DNA from: Flavitalea plasmicola | GTDB lineage: Bacteria > Bacteroidota > Bacteroidia > Chitinophagales > Chitinophagaceae | Reading direction: 5' to 3' | Assembly (NCBI RefSeq): GCF_030546645.1 | Contig: NZ_JAUOTO010000001.1 | Coordinates: forward strand, 1,116,001-1,180,000 | Length of the DNA stretch: 64,000 nt | Part shown: positions 41,364-50,476 of the stretch, piece after piece | How the letters are laid out: each line of letters begins with the position of its first letter | Numbering within the stretch: position 1 is the stretch's first letter | Notes under the pieces: generated by a model | Database searches by the model: none | Told to the model about the DNA's origin: nothing | What the model saw: the letters and a program-made list of their open reading frames with translations, nothing else | Made by a program: the position numbers and the translations under genes

Positions 41364-41977
41364 CGGAACAAGATTTTTACTATACGATCGAGAAGGAAGC
41401 GACGGCAGAGTTCAAAGACAGGGGCAGCAAGTTCATCGGCTATGCGTTCCCGGTAAACAGCGTGGAAAGCTTTAAGGAAAAGCTGAATGAAGTGAAGAAG
41501 CTGCATCCAAAGGCCACGCATCATTGCTTTGCTTACCGTCTGGGGTTGGATGGCAATACTTATCGTGTCAGCGATGACGGCGAACCATCCGGATCGGCAG
41601 GGAGGCCCATATTGGGCCAGATCGACAGCAAGGAGCTGGTGAATGTACTGGTGGTAGTGGTCCGTTATTTCGGCGGAACGTTGCTGGGTGTGCCGGGCCT
41701 CATCAATGCATATAAGTCGGCGGCCGCCCTGGCATTGCAGACGACTCCCCTGGTGCAGCGACAGGTGGAGCAGGAGCTGATCGTGCAATTCGACTACACG
41801 CAGCTGAATGAGATCATGCGGGTCGTAAAGCAATACAACGGACGCGTCATCAGCCAGGAAATGCAGCTATTCTGCAGTATGAAGCTGGCTGTTCCCAGGA
41901 ATCGTTGTACTGAAATCAACTACATATTAAAGGAATTGCGCAATGTGGAAGTGTCGCTGGTAAAGGCCGCGGGATGA
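41360..41977 (+). CDS. IMPACT/YigZ-family protein
   Basis: 205 residues. The N-terminal UPF0029 domain carries RGSKFIGYAFPVNSVE, THHCFAYRLG, SDDGEPSGSAGRPIL and VVRYFGGTLLGVPGLINAY, the hallmark of IMPACT proteins. A C-terminal ferredoxin-like part (YTQLNEIMRVVKQY) follows. Bacterial YigZ is of unknown function; eukaryotic IMPACT restrains Gcn2. It starts inside the ribD stop codon (ATGA), so the two are coupled. An in-frame upstream extension would lie within ribD and is rejected. Confidence 0.9.
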   Translation: MTEQDFYYTIEKEATAEFKDRGSKFIGYAFPVNSVESFKEKLNEVKKLHPKATHHCFAYRLGLDGNTYRVSDDGEPSGSAGRPILGQIDSKELVNVLVVVVRYFGGTLLGVPGLINAYKSAAALALQTTPLVQRQVEQELIVQFDYTQLNEIMRVVKQYNGRVISQEMQLFCSMKLAVPRNRCTEINYILKELRNVEVSLVKAAG

Positions 41978-42106
41978 CGGGTCTGGGATTAGGATAAAGT
42001 TTAATGAAAGCTTTGGTAAAGGACTTTTCTTGTGGAAAATGTATGCAGCCATGGCTTTTTTTCGTTTATTACGGTGACTATTATCCGAAATCTAAAGAAA
42101 ACCCTT

Positions 42107-43888
42107 ATGCGCAAATTACTCCTACTCCTGACCTTTCCCATTATTTTACTGACTGTATTTATCGCCTGCAATAAATACAAGGACTCGCTGCCACCTCCCT
42201 CCTCCGGCAATGAATTGCCGGAAGAGAAAACCGTCACCGCCAGCCTGCAAGGTAAAGTGGTGGATGAAAACGGCCAGGCAGTGGCCGATGCCACTGTCAC
42301 CAGCGGTGATGCCAGCACTTCTACGGATGATCATGGTATTTTTAATTTCACCAACATCAAATTATCCAGCCGCTTCGGCTACGTCAAGGTAGTCAAGACC
42401 GGTTATTTTGCCGGATCGCGGAGCATCCTGGCAACCCCGGGCAGTGAGAACTTTGTCTCTATCAAGCTGCTGCCCAGGACCTCCAAAGGCAGCTTTTCCG
42501 CGTCGGGCGGCGGTGTTGTCACCGTGCAGGCGGGTACTACGGTGACCTTTGAAGGGGCTTCGGTTGTGATTGCCGCTACGAATGCCGCCTACGGTGGTAC
42601 CGTCCATGTATATGCGTCGTACCTGGACCAGACGACCGCGGATGTTGCGGTCCGTATGCCGGGTGATCTGCGTGGCATCGGCAGTGATGGTAAAGAAACA
42701 TTGCTGCAGTCCTTCGGGATGATGGTGGTGGAGCTTGAAGGCGACGGAGGCGAGAAGCTGCAGATCGCCGGCGGTAAGAAAGCTACATTATCGATGAAGA
42801 TACCAGATGCGGAAAAGGCCAGCGCTCCTGCCACCATTCCTTTGTGGTATTTCAATGACACCACGGGAAGATGGATCGAGCAGGGCGTGGCTACCCGTAA
42901 AGGTGACCTGTATGTGGGAGAGACGACACACTTCAGCTGGTGGAATTGTGATGCGCCTGTAGGGACGGTGACCTTCCATGTACGGCTGAAAGATGCGCAC
43001 GGCACTCCCCTGTCATATACTTATCTGCGGTTCACTTCCCCTACGCTGGGCACACGGGGCGGTTTTACAGATGCCGATGGTTATGCGTCGGGGCTGATAC
43101 CCAAAGGTGAGGTATTAAAGATGGAGGCGATGAATAGTTGCGGTTCTGCTTATTTCGGGGTGAACATCGGACCTGCATTGGGCGACCAGGAACTGGGTAC
43201 GTTGACGGTGACGGATGACAGGGCGACCCTCGCCCTGACGGGTACGGTGGTCAATTGTAACGGCGGCGCCGTAGACAGCGGTTATGTAGAAGCCAGGGTG
43301 GATGGGTTGTCCTACCGGATAAAAGTAGTAAAAGGAGCTTTTTCCCTGGCGATACCCCGGTGCGGTGATGTGCCTGCGAACGCGGCGTTGGTAGTGGGGG
43401 ATTATAAGACGCAACAGCAAAGCAATTCTATTTCCGTACCCGTGACTTCGGGCAGCGTCGATGCAGGAAAGCTGAGCGCCTGTGGCAGCGAAATCAACCA
43501 GTATTTCAATATCACTTTCAAAGGGCAGACCTACAATATAACGGTGCCCCCGGACTTAATTTGCTATTCCGAGCAACCTGCCGATACCAGCAGGTGGTAC
43601 CTCTTTTCGGTGGATCAAGACTATAACAACTATGGCTTAACCTATATCTGGTGGATCCAAGGGAAAGAGTTCAAAGGCGTCGGGACCTATCGGACATCCG
43701 GCTATATGACGATCAACGACGTCTATTACATACACCCGCAAGCCGATGACACTAGTCCGAAGTGTACCATCAAAACATTTGGAGCTGTGAATGAATTTAT
43801 TACGGGGTCCATCAGCGGACAATATAAGGATTCGACGGATACCTGGTTCCCGCTGACCTGCGATTTCAAGGTGAAGAGGAGGCGCTAG
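42107..43888 (+). CDS. Large lipoprotein with carboxypeptidase-like domain, tandem paralogue A
   Basis: 593 residues. The signal ends TVFIAC, then NKYKDSLPP. An Ig-like carboxypeptidase regulatory domain (LQGKVVDENGQAVADATVTS) is followed by a beta-rich central domain (SKGSFSASGGG, MPGDLRGIGSDGKETLLQSF, GMMVVELEGDGGEKLQ, PLWYFNDTTGRW) and a further Ig-like repeat (LTGTVVNCNGGAVDSGYVEA). No enzyme motif is seen. A surface-exposed or periplasmic structural lipoprotein is likely. The next gene is its close paralogue with the same layout, so the pair arose by tandem duplication. ATG 42107 gives a proper lipobox. Confidence 0.8.
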   Translation: MRKLLLLLTFPIILLTVFIACNKYKDSLPPPSSGNELPEEKTVTASLQGKVVDENGQAVADATVTSGDASTSTDDHGIFNFTNIKLSSRFGYVKVVKTGYFAGSRSILATPGSENFVSIKLLPRTSKGSFSASGGGVVTVQAGTTVTFEGASVVIAATNAAYGGTVHVYASYLDQTTADVAVRMPGDLRGIGSDGKETLLQSFGMMVVELEGDGGEKLQIAGGKKATLSMKIPDAEKASAPATIPLWYFNDTTGRWIEQGVATRKGDLYVGETTHFSWWNCDAPVGTVTFHVRLKDAHGTPLSYTYLRFTSPTLGTRGGFTDADGYASGLIPKGEVLKMEAMNSCGSAYFGVNIGPALGDQELGTLTVTDDRATLALTGTVVNCNGGAVDSGYVEARVDGLSYRIKVVKGAFSLAIPRCGDVPANAALVVGDYKTQQQSNSISVPVTSGSVDAGKLSACGSEINQYFNITFKGQTYNITVPPDLICYSEQPADTSRWYLFSVDQDYNNYGLTYIWWIQGKEFKGVGTYRTSGYMTINDVYYIHPQADDTSPKCTIKTFGAVNEFITGSISGQYKDSTDTWFPLTCDFKVKRRR

Positions 43889-43929
43889 GTATCACAGGAT
43901 ATAAATAGCAATTTAGGTGTATATATAAA

Positions 43930-43970
43930 AGGGGAATGCCGTCGAAATAACCAGTTTTCGCCATTCCCCT
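43930..43970 (+). terminator. Terminator between the tandem lipoprotein genes
   Basis: AGGGGAATG (43930-43938) pairs perfectly with CATTCCCCT (43962-43970) and is followed by ATACTTTT. It suggests that the two paralogues are transcribed separately. Confidence 0.65.
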
Positions 43971-44024
43971 ATACTTTTGGGCAGGGTTTGATCGTTGTAA
44001 ACTCCTATATCAAATCAATATCCC

Positions 44025-45776
44025 TTGAGAAGCTACCGCCTACCCCTGATCTTTGCTGTATTGTCCTCATTTACAATTTTTTATGCCTGTAATAAGTATA
44101 AGGACACCCCTCTTCCCTCCAATGAATTGCCTGAAGAAAAGACCGTGACTGCCAGCGTGCAGGGCAGAGTGCTGGATGAGAATGGCCTCCCGGTGCAGGG
44201 CGCTGCGGTTACCAGCGGTACGGCCAGCACGACGACGGACGTGAATGGCGTGTTCAGTTTTACTGATATTTCGTTGTCTTCCCGGTTTGGCTTTGTAAAG
44301 GTCGTCAAGCAGGGATATTTTATAGGATCCCGCAGCATACTGACCAGTGCGGGAAGCTCCAATTATGTTTCTATCACGTTGATACCACGTACTTCCAAAG
44401 GAAGTTTTTCCGCGTCCGGCGGCGGGAGTGTTGTGGTGGAGACCGGAGATACCGTGGCTTTTGACGGGTCCTCCTTTGTGAATGCCGCCACCAACGCTGC
44501 CTATTCCGGGACGGTACATGTATATGCGGCTTACCTGGATCCTTTGTCGCTGAACGCAGCCGGGCAAATGCCCGGCGACCTGCGGGGTATTGGCGCCGAT
44601 GGGAAGGAGACGATGTTACGATCTTTTGGGATGATGGTGGTCGAACTGGAAGGAGACGGCGGCGAGAAATTGCAGCTGGCGTCGGGAAAGCTGGCGAACA
44701 TCACGATGAAGATCCCGGATGCATTGAAGGCGACCGCAGCAGCAACTATTCCCTTATGGTATTTCAACGACACCACCGGCAGATGGATCCAGCAAGGTTC
44801 GGGTGTCCGTAAGGGTGACTCCTATTGCGGTCAGACGGCGCATTTCACCTGGTGGAACTATGATGCGCCAATGGGCGCTGTCAATCTCAAATTGCAGCTG
44901 AAGGATCAGCATGGCGTTCCCCTGACCTATACGCGCGTGGATATGACTTCTCCGACTCTAGGCACAAAATCAGGCTATACGGATGTCACTGGCTATATCT
45001 CCGGACTTATTCCAAAGGGAGAGACCCTGCAGCTGAAGGTGATGAGCTCCTGCGGAACTTTATTGGCAGGAGCCAATGTCGGCCCCACGCTGGCCGACCA
45101 GGATCTGGGAACGCTGACGGTGAATAGTGAGATCGCATCCCTTACACTTTCAGGTACGGTGGTGAATTGCAATGGTGGCATCGTCGACAGCGGATATGTC
45201 AATGTAGTAGTGGAAGGGTTGAACTACCGGAGCGCCGTATCGAAAGGTGCTTTTACCGTGAATGTGACCAGGTGCGCTACTGCGACTACATCAGTCTCGC
45301 TATTGGCGGGTGATTATAAGACGCTGGAGCAGGGGAGCAGTATTTCATTGTCTGCCGACACGGGGAAAAATGATGCGGGGCAACTGACAGCCTGCGGCAC
45401 TGCTATCGAACAGTACGTCAGCGTTACGGTGGATGGCAAGACTTATACGGTCAACTACCCGGTGGATAGCATCGGCTATTGGGTGCAAAATAACACGAGC
45501 AATTTCCAGTCACTGCCTGTAACCGGCAGTGCGGGATATTCGTTGGGATGGCAGACGCAAGCGCTCTCGGGAACGGGAACTTTTCCGGCCAACTATTTTT
45601 ATCTGAATACCACTGTCCGTGGATTTTACCAAAGCGGAGCCATTCAGTGCACGATCTCCCAGTTTGGCAACATTAATGAATATATCGTGGGCGGCTTCAG
45701 CGGAAATCTGAAGGATTCCGTGAGCCAGGTGATTTACCCAATGACGGGGAATTTCAAGGTAAGGAGGGATGAGTAG
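44025..45776 (+). CDS. Large lipoprotein, tandem paralogue B
   Basis: 583 residues, same order as paralogue A: signal ending IFYAC, NKYKDTPLP, then NELPEEKTVTASVQGRV, SASGGGSVVVETGD, MPGDLRGIGADGKETMLRSF, PLWYFNDTTGRW and TVVNCNGGIVDSGYVNV. Identity by eye is high in the first 290 residues and drops in the C-terminal quarter, which is the part likely to differ in binding. The start is TTG 44025, since no ATG is in frame before the signal peptide. Function unknown. Confidence 0.8.
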   Translation: MRSYRLPLIFAVLSSFTIFYACNKYKDTPLPSNELPEEKTVTASVQGRVLDENGLPVQGAAVTSGTASTTTDVNGVFSFTDISLSSRFGFVKVVKQGYFIGSRSILTSAGSSNYVSITLIPRTSKGSFSASGGGSVVVETGDTVAFDGSSFVNAATNAAYSGTVHVYAAYLDPLSLNAAGQMPGDLRGIGADGKETMLRSFGMMVVELEGDGGEKLQLASGKLANITMKIPDALKATAAATIPLWYFNDTTGRWIQQGSGVRKGDSYCGQTAHFTWWNYDAPMGAVNLKLQLKDQHGVPLTYTRVDMTSPTLGTKSGYTDVTGYISGLIPKGETLQLKVMSSCGTLLAGANVGPTLADQDLGTLTVNSEIASLTLSGTVVNCNGGIVDSGYVNVVVEGLNYRSAVSKGAFTVNVTRCATATTSVSLLAGDYKTLEQGSSISLSADTGKNDAGQLTACGTAIEQYVSVTVDGKTYTVNYPVDSIGYWVQNNTSNFQSLPVTGSAGYSLGWQTQALSGTGTFPANYFYLNTTVRGFYQSGAIQCTISQFGNINEYIVGGFSGNLKDSVSQVIYPMTGNFKVRRDE

Positions 45777-45781
45777 GCCGG

Positions 45782-46675
45782 CTATGCATCAAATCTGCTG
45801 CTGACCACCAGGTCCTTGCTTCCGGCGGTATATGTATAAAATCCTTCGCCGGATTTAACACCGAGGTATCCTGCCGTCACCATATTGGTCAGGAGGGGAC
45901 ATGGGGCATATTTCGGGTTGCCGAAGCCGTCATGCAGCACTTTCAGTATGGAATGGCAGACATCCAGCCCGATGAAGTCGGCCAGTTGCAAGGGCCCCAT
46001 CGGATGGGCCATCCCTAATTTCATTACCGTGTCGATCTCCTGCACGCCAGCGACGCCCTCGTAGAGGCTGAAGATAGCTTCATTGATCATGGGCATCAGG
46101 ATACGGTTGGCTATAAAACCGGGATAATCATTCACCACGCAGGGGATCTTTCCCAATTGTCCGGCGATGTCCACCATTTGGCGGGTGACGGCTTTGTCCG
46201 TTGCATAGCCGTTGATGATCTCTATGAGCTTCATGACGGGAACGGGGTTCATAAAGTGCAGGCCGATGACGGATGCGGGTCGCCGGGTTACGGAAGCGAT
46301 CTTTGTAATGGAAATGGAGGACGTATTGGAAGCGAGCAGGCATCCTTCGGGACAAAGCTGGTCCAGCTGCCGGAAAATGGAAAGCTTCACTTCCAGGTTC
46401 TCGGTGGCTGCCTCTACGACCAATTGAACGTCTTTTACACCCGTTTCCAACCCCGTATGGGTAGTAATAGCCTGAAGGGTAGCGCTTTTACCTTCTTCGG
46501 TCAGGAGATTCTTAGCCACTTGCCTGTCCAGGTTGCGCGAAATGGTCTGCAGGGCTTTGTCGAGCTGGGGGCTACTGGTGTCTATAAGATTGACAATGAA
46601 TCCATTCTGAGCAAAAACGTGCGCGATGCCATTACCCATGGTGCCGGCGCCGACGACTGCTATTCTTTTTATCAT
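45782..46675 (-). CDS. 3-hydroxyacyl-CoA (3-hydroxybutyryl-CoA) dehydrogenase
   Basis: Oxidises 3-hydroxyacyl-CoA to the 3-keto form with NAD, in fatty-acid or butyrate-type pathways. 297 residues: N-terminal NAD fold (IAVVGAGTMGNGIAHVFAQN), SNTSSISIT, HFMNPVPVMKLIEII with the catalytic His, then the C-terminal dimer domain (DYPGFIANRILMPMINEAIF, KLGMAHPMGPLQLADFIGLD as landmarks). ATG 46675 begins the conserved N-terminus; a longer frame overlaps the next gene antisense-free but unconserved. 46 bases separate it from the upstream gene on the same strand. Confidence 0.93.
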   Translation of the reverse strand: MIKRIAVVGAGTMGNGIAHVFAQNGFIVNLIDTSSPQLDKALQTISRNLDRQVAKNLLTEEGKSATLQAITTHTGLETGVKDVQLVVEAATENLEVKLSIFRQLDQLCPEGCLLASNTSSISITKIASVTRRPASVIGLHFMNPVPVMKLIEIINGYATDKAVTRQMVDIAGQLGKIPCVVNDYPGFIANRILMPMINEAIFSLYEGVAGVQEIDTVMKLGMAHPMGPLQLADFIGLDVCHSILKVLHDGFGNPKYAPCPLLTNMVTAGYLGVKSGEGFYTYTAGSKDLVVSSRFDA

Positions 46676-46721
46676 ATGGTTAGTTAGCTTGACTGAAGGC
46701 CAGACAACTGGAAAAAGGGGA

Positions 46722-47357
46722 TCAATTGTTATTTCTGAAATCACCCCGTTTCCAGGCCTGGATGAAATCGGCCCAGGCGACAGGGTTGAAGATATTTTGT
46801 GGCGGCGCCTGCCCCTGGTAATAATACCGGGTAGCCTGTTGCGATAAATAGCGGCTGGCGGCTTCGCCTGCGCTGGCCGGGAGGGTACGGGCCAATATTC
46901 GCCGTTTGGCTGCATCGGTGTTCTGGCGGGCGATCTCGATATTGTCGTCCGGGACAGGCGTATTGACGAAATCCCGTTCAAACTGCTCCCTGGTGGGCCT
47001 TGGCTTGATGATGGTGGCCGGCAGGTACTGGGCGTCATTGACCATGAACTGGATGATACTGTATTGATTACCATGGAAGGTATCCGGAATGTTCAGGAGG
47101 ACGGGCTTATAGCCTATGCTGGTGAACTCGATCTGATCTCCTTTGAGCACTACGATGGAGAATACCCCCTGATCGTTGGAATAAGTGCCCTGGTTGCGCC
47201 CTTTTACGACAATACTTACGGCGGGAATGCCTTTCAGGCTATCACCCGTCACGACGATGCCGTAGAACTGGACCACGGAATCCTTGAGTTTATCGAACTG
47301 GGCATGCACTGCAAAAGGTGCGGAAAGGAATAAGAAGTATAGTAAAAATTTTTTCAT
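46722..47357 (-). CDS. Secreted protein with carboxypeptidase-like regulatory domain
   Basis: 211 residues. Signal peptide 1-19 (ends VHAQ). A single Ig-like regulatory domain (FYGIVVTGDSLKGIPAVSIV, QGTYSNDQGVFSIVV, EFTSIGYKPVLLNIPD) occupies about 30-115. The C-terminal half is polar and helix-prone (AKRRILARTLPASAGEAASR region). No catalytic motif. Such small proteins occur widely in Bacteroidota with unknown role. It lies upstream of the hydroxyacyl-CoA dehydrogenase on the same strand, and divergent from the Mrp gene. Confidence 0.75.
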   Translation of the reverse strand: MKKFLLYFLFLSAPFAVHAQFDKLKDSVVQFYGIVVTGDSLKGIPAVSIVVKGRNQGTYSNDQGVFSIVVLKGDQIEFTSIGYKPVLLNIPDTFHGNQYSIIQFMVNDAQYLPATIIKPRPTREQFERDFVNTPVPDDNIEIARQNTDAAKRRILARTLPASAGEAASRYLSQQATRYYYQGQAPPQNIFNPVAWADFIQAWKRGDFRNNN

Positions 47358-47475
47358 TCAGCGATCTTTTGACTTCAGTACATGCTTTTGGCTTCAGTAC
47401 ATGCCCTTGTGACACAAGGATTTCAAAATTAAACTTTAAACCTTAAATCGTAAACAAAGTAAGGCCGTCATTGGT

Positions 47476-47483
47476 TAATTTTG
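47476..47483 (+). promoter_or_regulatory. -7 box of the Mrp-type ATPase gene
   Basis: TAATTTTG, a full match. The ATG at 47517 is 33 bases downstream. A longer in-frame start at 47481 would overlap this box, which argues against it. Confidence 0.5.
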
Positions 47484-47516
47484 TCTCAAATTAGAGTTTT
47501 TAACAAAATCTTGCGC

Positions 47517-48623
47517 ATGACCCAGGAAAAAGTTTTAGCGGCTTTAAGCAACGTACAAGAACCTGATCTTGGGAAAGACATTGTTACGTTGAACATGGTG
47601 AAAGACGTGGAGATCGACGGGAATTATGTTTCATTTACAGTAGTGCTGACTACGCCTGCCTGTCCCATGAAGGATCATATTAAAAATGCATGTATCAATG
47701 CAGTACGGCTGCTGGTGAATAAAGAAGCTACGGTGAACGTAAAGTTCACCGCCAATACGAGCACGAACCGGAAGGATATACAATCTCAGTCCCCGTTGCC
47801 CAAAGTGAAGAATGTGATCGCCGTTGTCAGCGGCAAAGGCGGGGTTGGAAAAAGCACAGTGGCTGCCAATTTTGCATTGGCCCTGGCCAGGGGAGGCGCT
47901 TCTGTGGGCCTGATGGATGCGGACATCTATGGTCCCAGCGTACCGATCATGTTCGGTGTGAGAGGAGAGCGGCCTATGATGACGGGTGGCAACGACGGCG
48001 GCAAGGGGATGATCGTGCCGCTGGAAAAATACGGCATCAGGCTGATGAGCATCGGGCTGTTGGTGGATGAAAAGAATGCTGTAGTATGGCGGGGGCCGAT
48101 GGCCAGCAGCGCCATACGTCAGTTCATCACCGATGTGGCCTGGGAAGAGTTGGATTACCTGGTGATCGATATGCCGCCGGGCACGGGGGATATTCATCTG
48201 ACGCTGCTGCAGACCGCGCCGGTGACGGGTGTGATCGTTGTTACGACGCCCCAGGATGTGGCGTTGGCCGATGCCAAAAAGGGGATTGCCATGTTTGGTC
48301 AGGCGCAATTGAAGATCCCTATCATCGGGCTGGTGGAGAACATGAGCTATTTCACGCCGGCGGAATTACCGGAGAACAAATATTATATTTTCGGCAAGGA
48401 TGGTGGAAAAAGGCTGGCAGAAGAATATGATATTCCTTTTTTGGGACAGATCCCGCTTGTACAGAGCATACGCGAAGGTGGCGACTCGGGTGTACCTATC
48501 ATGATGAGCGACGATGCGGTGACCAAAAAGGCGTTTTTCGACTTTGCCGGCAATGCGGCCCGCAGCATCGCCATGCTGAATGCCAACATGCGGTCTGAGC
48601 GTGTGGCGGAGGTGGTGGCGTAA
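47517..48623 (+). CDS. apbC: Mrp/ApbC-type iron-sulfur carrier ATPase
   Basis: 368 residues. An N-terminal MIP18/DUF59 domain (ALSNVQEPDLGKDIVTLNMV) precedes a P-loop ATPase with deviant Walker A VVSGKGGVGKSTVAANFALA, MDADIYGPSVPIMFG, and VIDMPPGTGDIHLTL. The family delivers Fe-S clusters to target proteins. The CxxC that E. coli-type Mrp carries after ENMS is absent (here ENMSYFTPAELPENKYYIFG), as in other Bacteroidota as far as I recall, so cluster binding must use other residues or be transient. Confidence 0.9.
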   Translation: MTQEKVLAALSNVQEPDLGKDIVTLNMVKDVEIDGNYVSFTVVLTTPACPMKDHIKNACINAVRLLVNKEATVNVKFTANTSTNRKDIQSQSPLPKVKNVIAVVSGKGGVGKSTVAANFALALARGGASVGLMDADIYGPSVPIMFGVRGERPMMTGGNDGGKGMIVPLEKYGIRLMSIGLLVDEKNAVVWRGPMASSAIRQFITDVAWEELDYLVIDMPPGTGDIHLTLLQTAPVTGVIVVTTPQDVALADAKKGIAMFGQAQLKIPIIGLVENMSYFTPAELPENKYYIFGKDGGKRLAEEYDIPFLGQIPLVQSIREGGDSGVPIMMSDDAVTKKAFFDFAGNAARSIAMLNANMRSERVAEVVA

Positions 48624-48640
48624 TTTTCTGCCGAATGTAG

Positions 48641-48647
48641 TAATTTG
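48641..48647 (+). promoter_or_regulatory. -7-like box 5 bases before the PaiB-like gene
   Basis: TAATTTG ends 5 bases (CCGCC) before the ATG at 48653. It is one base short of TAnnTTTG. The spacing equals that at kdsA, thyA and ftsK. Confidence 0.4.
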
Positions 48648-48652
48648 CCGCC

Positions 48653-49273
48653 ATGTACATCCCACGGCGATACGAAGAAAAAGACAAGGAAAAGATCCAT
48701 TCATTTATACAGGAAAACGCCTTCGGGCTCCTCATTAGTGTAAAGGAAGGCACCCCTGCCGGCACACATATTCCTCTCTTATTAGAAAAAGACGCTGAAG
48801 GTCGGGATATCCTCATGGGACATATCTCCAGGGGCAATGAACAGAAGTATGCCCTGCAGGATGGGGCGAAGGTGCTGGTGGTCTTTACAGGGCCGCATGC
48901 CTACATTTCTCCCCGATGGTATACGCAGATGACTGTTCCTACCTGGAATTATATTGCCGTGCATGTGTACGGGACGGTGAAGATCGTGGAAGGGGATGAA
49001 TTGCATGCGGCACTTCGCAGGCTGGTGGATCATTTTGAACATCCGATGCCTCAGCCGGTGAAAGTAGAGGAGATCCCGGAAAAGCCATATAATGAAAATT
49101 TCCGGGGTATTATAGGTTTTAAGATATACATTGACGAAATGCAGGCTGCCTATAAGCTCAGCCAGAACAGGGATGAGGAAAGCTATCACCATGTGGTCCG
49201 GGAACTGGAAAAGGGGGATGATGTCGCCAGGGGTGTGGCGGAAGAAATGAAGAAAAAAACTAATTTTGAGTAA
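48653..49273 (+). CDS. FMN-binding PaiB-family protein
   Basis: 206 residues of the PaiB/FMN-binding split-barrel family: MYIPRRYEEKDKEKIHSFIQ, GTHIPLLLEKD, GHISRGNEQ, VVFTGPHAYISPRWY and VPTWNYIAVHVYG are its hallmarks. In Bacillus PaiB is a negative regulator of sporulation and protease genes, but the fold binds FMN and most members have unknown roles. Its stop codon overlaps the pyrF start. Confidence 0.85.
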   Translation: MYIPRRYEEKDKEKIHSFIQENAFGLLISVKEGTPAGTHIPLLLEKDAEGRDILMGHISRGNEQKYALQDGAKVLVVFTGPHAYISPRWYTQMTVPTWNYIAVHVYGTVKIVEGDELHAALRRLVDHFEHPMPQPVKVEEIPEKPYNENFRGIIGFKIYIDEMQAAYKLSQNRDEESYHHVVRELEKGDDVARGVAEEMKKKTNFE

Positions 49274-50073
49274 TGACACGCCAGGAACTTATTCAGCAAA
49301 TCAGGAAAAAGAGATCTTATTTATGTGTTGGCCTGGATACGGATCGTACAAAAATCCCGTCTCATTTACTTTCTTTGCCTGACCCCGTCTTTGAGTTCAA
49401 CAGACAGATCATCGATGCTACAAAGGACCATTGCGTGGCGTATAAGATCAATACGGCCTTTTACGAAGCCGATGGGGTGAAAGGCTGGGCGGCGATGGAG
49501 CGGACGGTGAATTATATCTCCCAGGATCATTTTAAGATCGCAGATGCCAAGCGGGGGGACATCGGGAATACCTCTTCCCAGTATGCGAAGGCATTTTTTG
49601 AAACCCTTTCTTTCGACGCGATTACGGTGGCGCCTTATATGGGATCGGACAGCATACGGCCTTTCCTGGAATACAAGGACAAATGGACCATCCTGCTGGG
49701 GTTGACTTCCAATGCGGGGGCGGCGGATTTTGAGCTGCAGCCGGCGGGAGAAGGATTGTTATATGAGAAAGTTTTGCGGACGGCTAGTGGATGGGGGAAC
49801 CCGGAGAACCTGATGTTTGTGGTGGGTGCTACGCAGCCGGAATGGTTTGAAAATATTCGCCTGCTGACGCCGGATCATTTTTATCTCGTGCCGGGTGTAG
49901 GAACGCAGGGAGGCTCTCTGCGGGAGATCTCTGTGAAAGCAATGAACAAGGAGGTGGGATTGCTGGTGAATGTAGGACGGGATATTATTTTTGCGGCGAA
50001 GGGAGCCGACTTTGCGGCGGCGGCGGGGACTAAGGCGCGGGAGTATGCGGAGGAGATGGGCAGGTATTTGTAA
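49273..50073 (+). CDS. pyrF: Orotidine 5'-phosphate decarboxylase (type 2)
   Basis: Last step of UMP synthesis. 266 residues, the longer type 2 form. It shows LCVGLDTDRTKIP, KINTAFYEADGVKGW, the catalytic block IADAKRGDIGNTSSQYAKAF and VPGVGTQGGS at the phosphate site. ATG at 49273 shares one base with the preceding stop (TAATG), so it is coupled to the PaiB-like gene. Confidence 0.95.
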   Translation: MTRQELIQQIRKKRSYLCVGLDTDRTKIPSHLLSLPDPVFEFNRQIIDATKDHCVAYKINTAFYEADGVKGWAAMERTVNYISQDHFKIADAKRGDIGNTSSQYAKAFFETLSFDAITVAPYMGSDSIRPFLEYKDKWTILLGLTSNAGAADFELQPAGEGLLYEKVLRTASGWGNPENLMFVVGATQPEWFENIRLLTPDHFYLVPGVGTQGGSLREISVKAMNKEVGLLVNVGRDIIFAAKGADFAAAAGTKAREYAEEMGRYL

Positions 50074-50155
50074 CCTTTTATTAAAAGGTAGTTAAAAGGA
50101 GATACAAAATTGCACTAATTGCCGGTTGCGATATACCTTTCGCAAAACCCTACTT

Positions 50156-50476
50156 ATGACACGTTTTCTCAAGACCCTTTTCTTCTTTCTTTTGACCCTG
50201 GCTCTATTTTCATCCTGTAAAAAGACGAATGCGCCGACAGACGGGCAGCTGGTGGCCGCCCGGATAAGAGCGCTATTGGGTGATCCGGCAGGCAAACAAG
50301 TGTATATCTATAGTGTCAGCACGGGTCAGATGCTGGGTGCAGGCCCCATTGCGGAGCTCGGAGGGGATGGGCAGCTAATCTTGCAGGCAGGCTCTGGTGA
50401 AACACGTGTATTCAACCTGGAAACCTTGATATCCTATACTTTCGATAGTAACGGAAATTTAACCCTGTATTTCTAA
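50156..50476 (+). CDS. Small lipoprotein of unknown function
   Basis: 106 residues. Signal peptide with lipobox ALFSSC and KKTNAPTDGQL after it. The mature part is short and beta-rich (VYIYSVSTGQMLG, TRVFNLETLISYTF). No family recognised. ATG 50156 is preferred over an in-frame ATG at 50126. Its 3' end overlaps the convergent dctA-like gene by 18 bases. Confidence 0.65.
   Translation: MTRFLKTLFFFLLTLALFSSCKKTNAPTDGQLVAARIRALLGDPAGKQVYIYSVSTGQMLGAGPIAELGGDGQLILQAGSGETRVFNLETLISYTFDSNGNLTLYF

Noticed and set aside
45782-47074. 430-residue version of the hydroxyacyl-CoA dehydrogenase
   Set aside because: The first 133 residues are low-complexity, unlike the family, and overlap the next gene's coding region out of frame; the NAD motif starts right at 46675.
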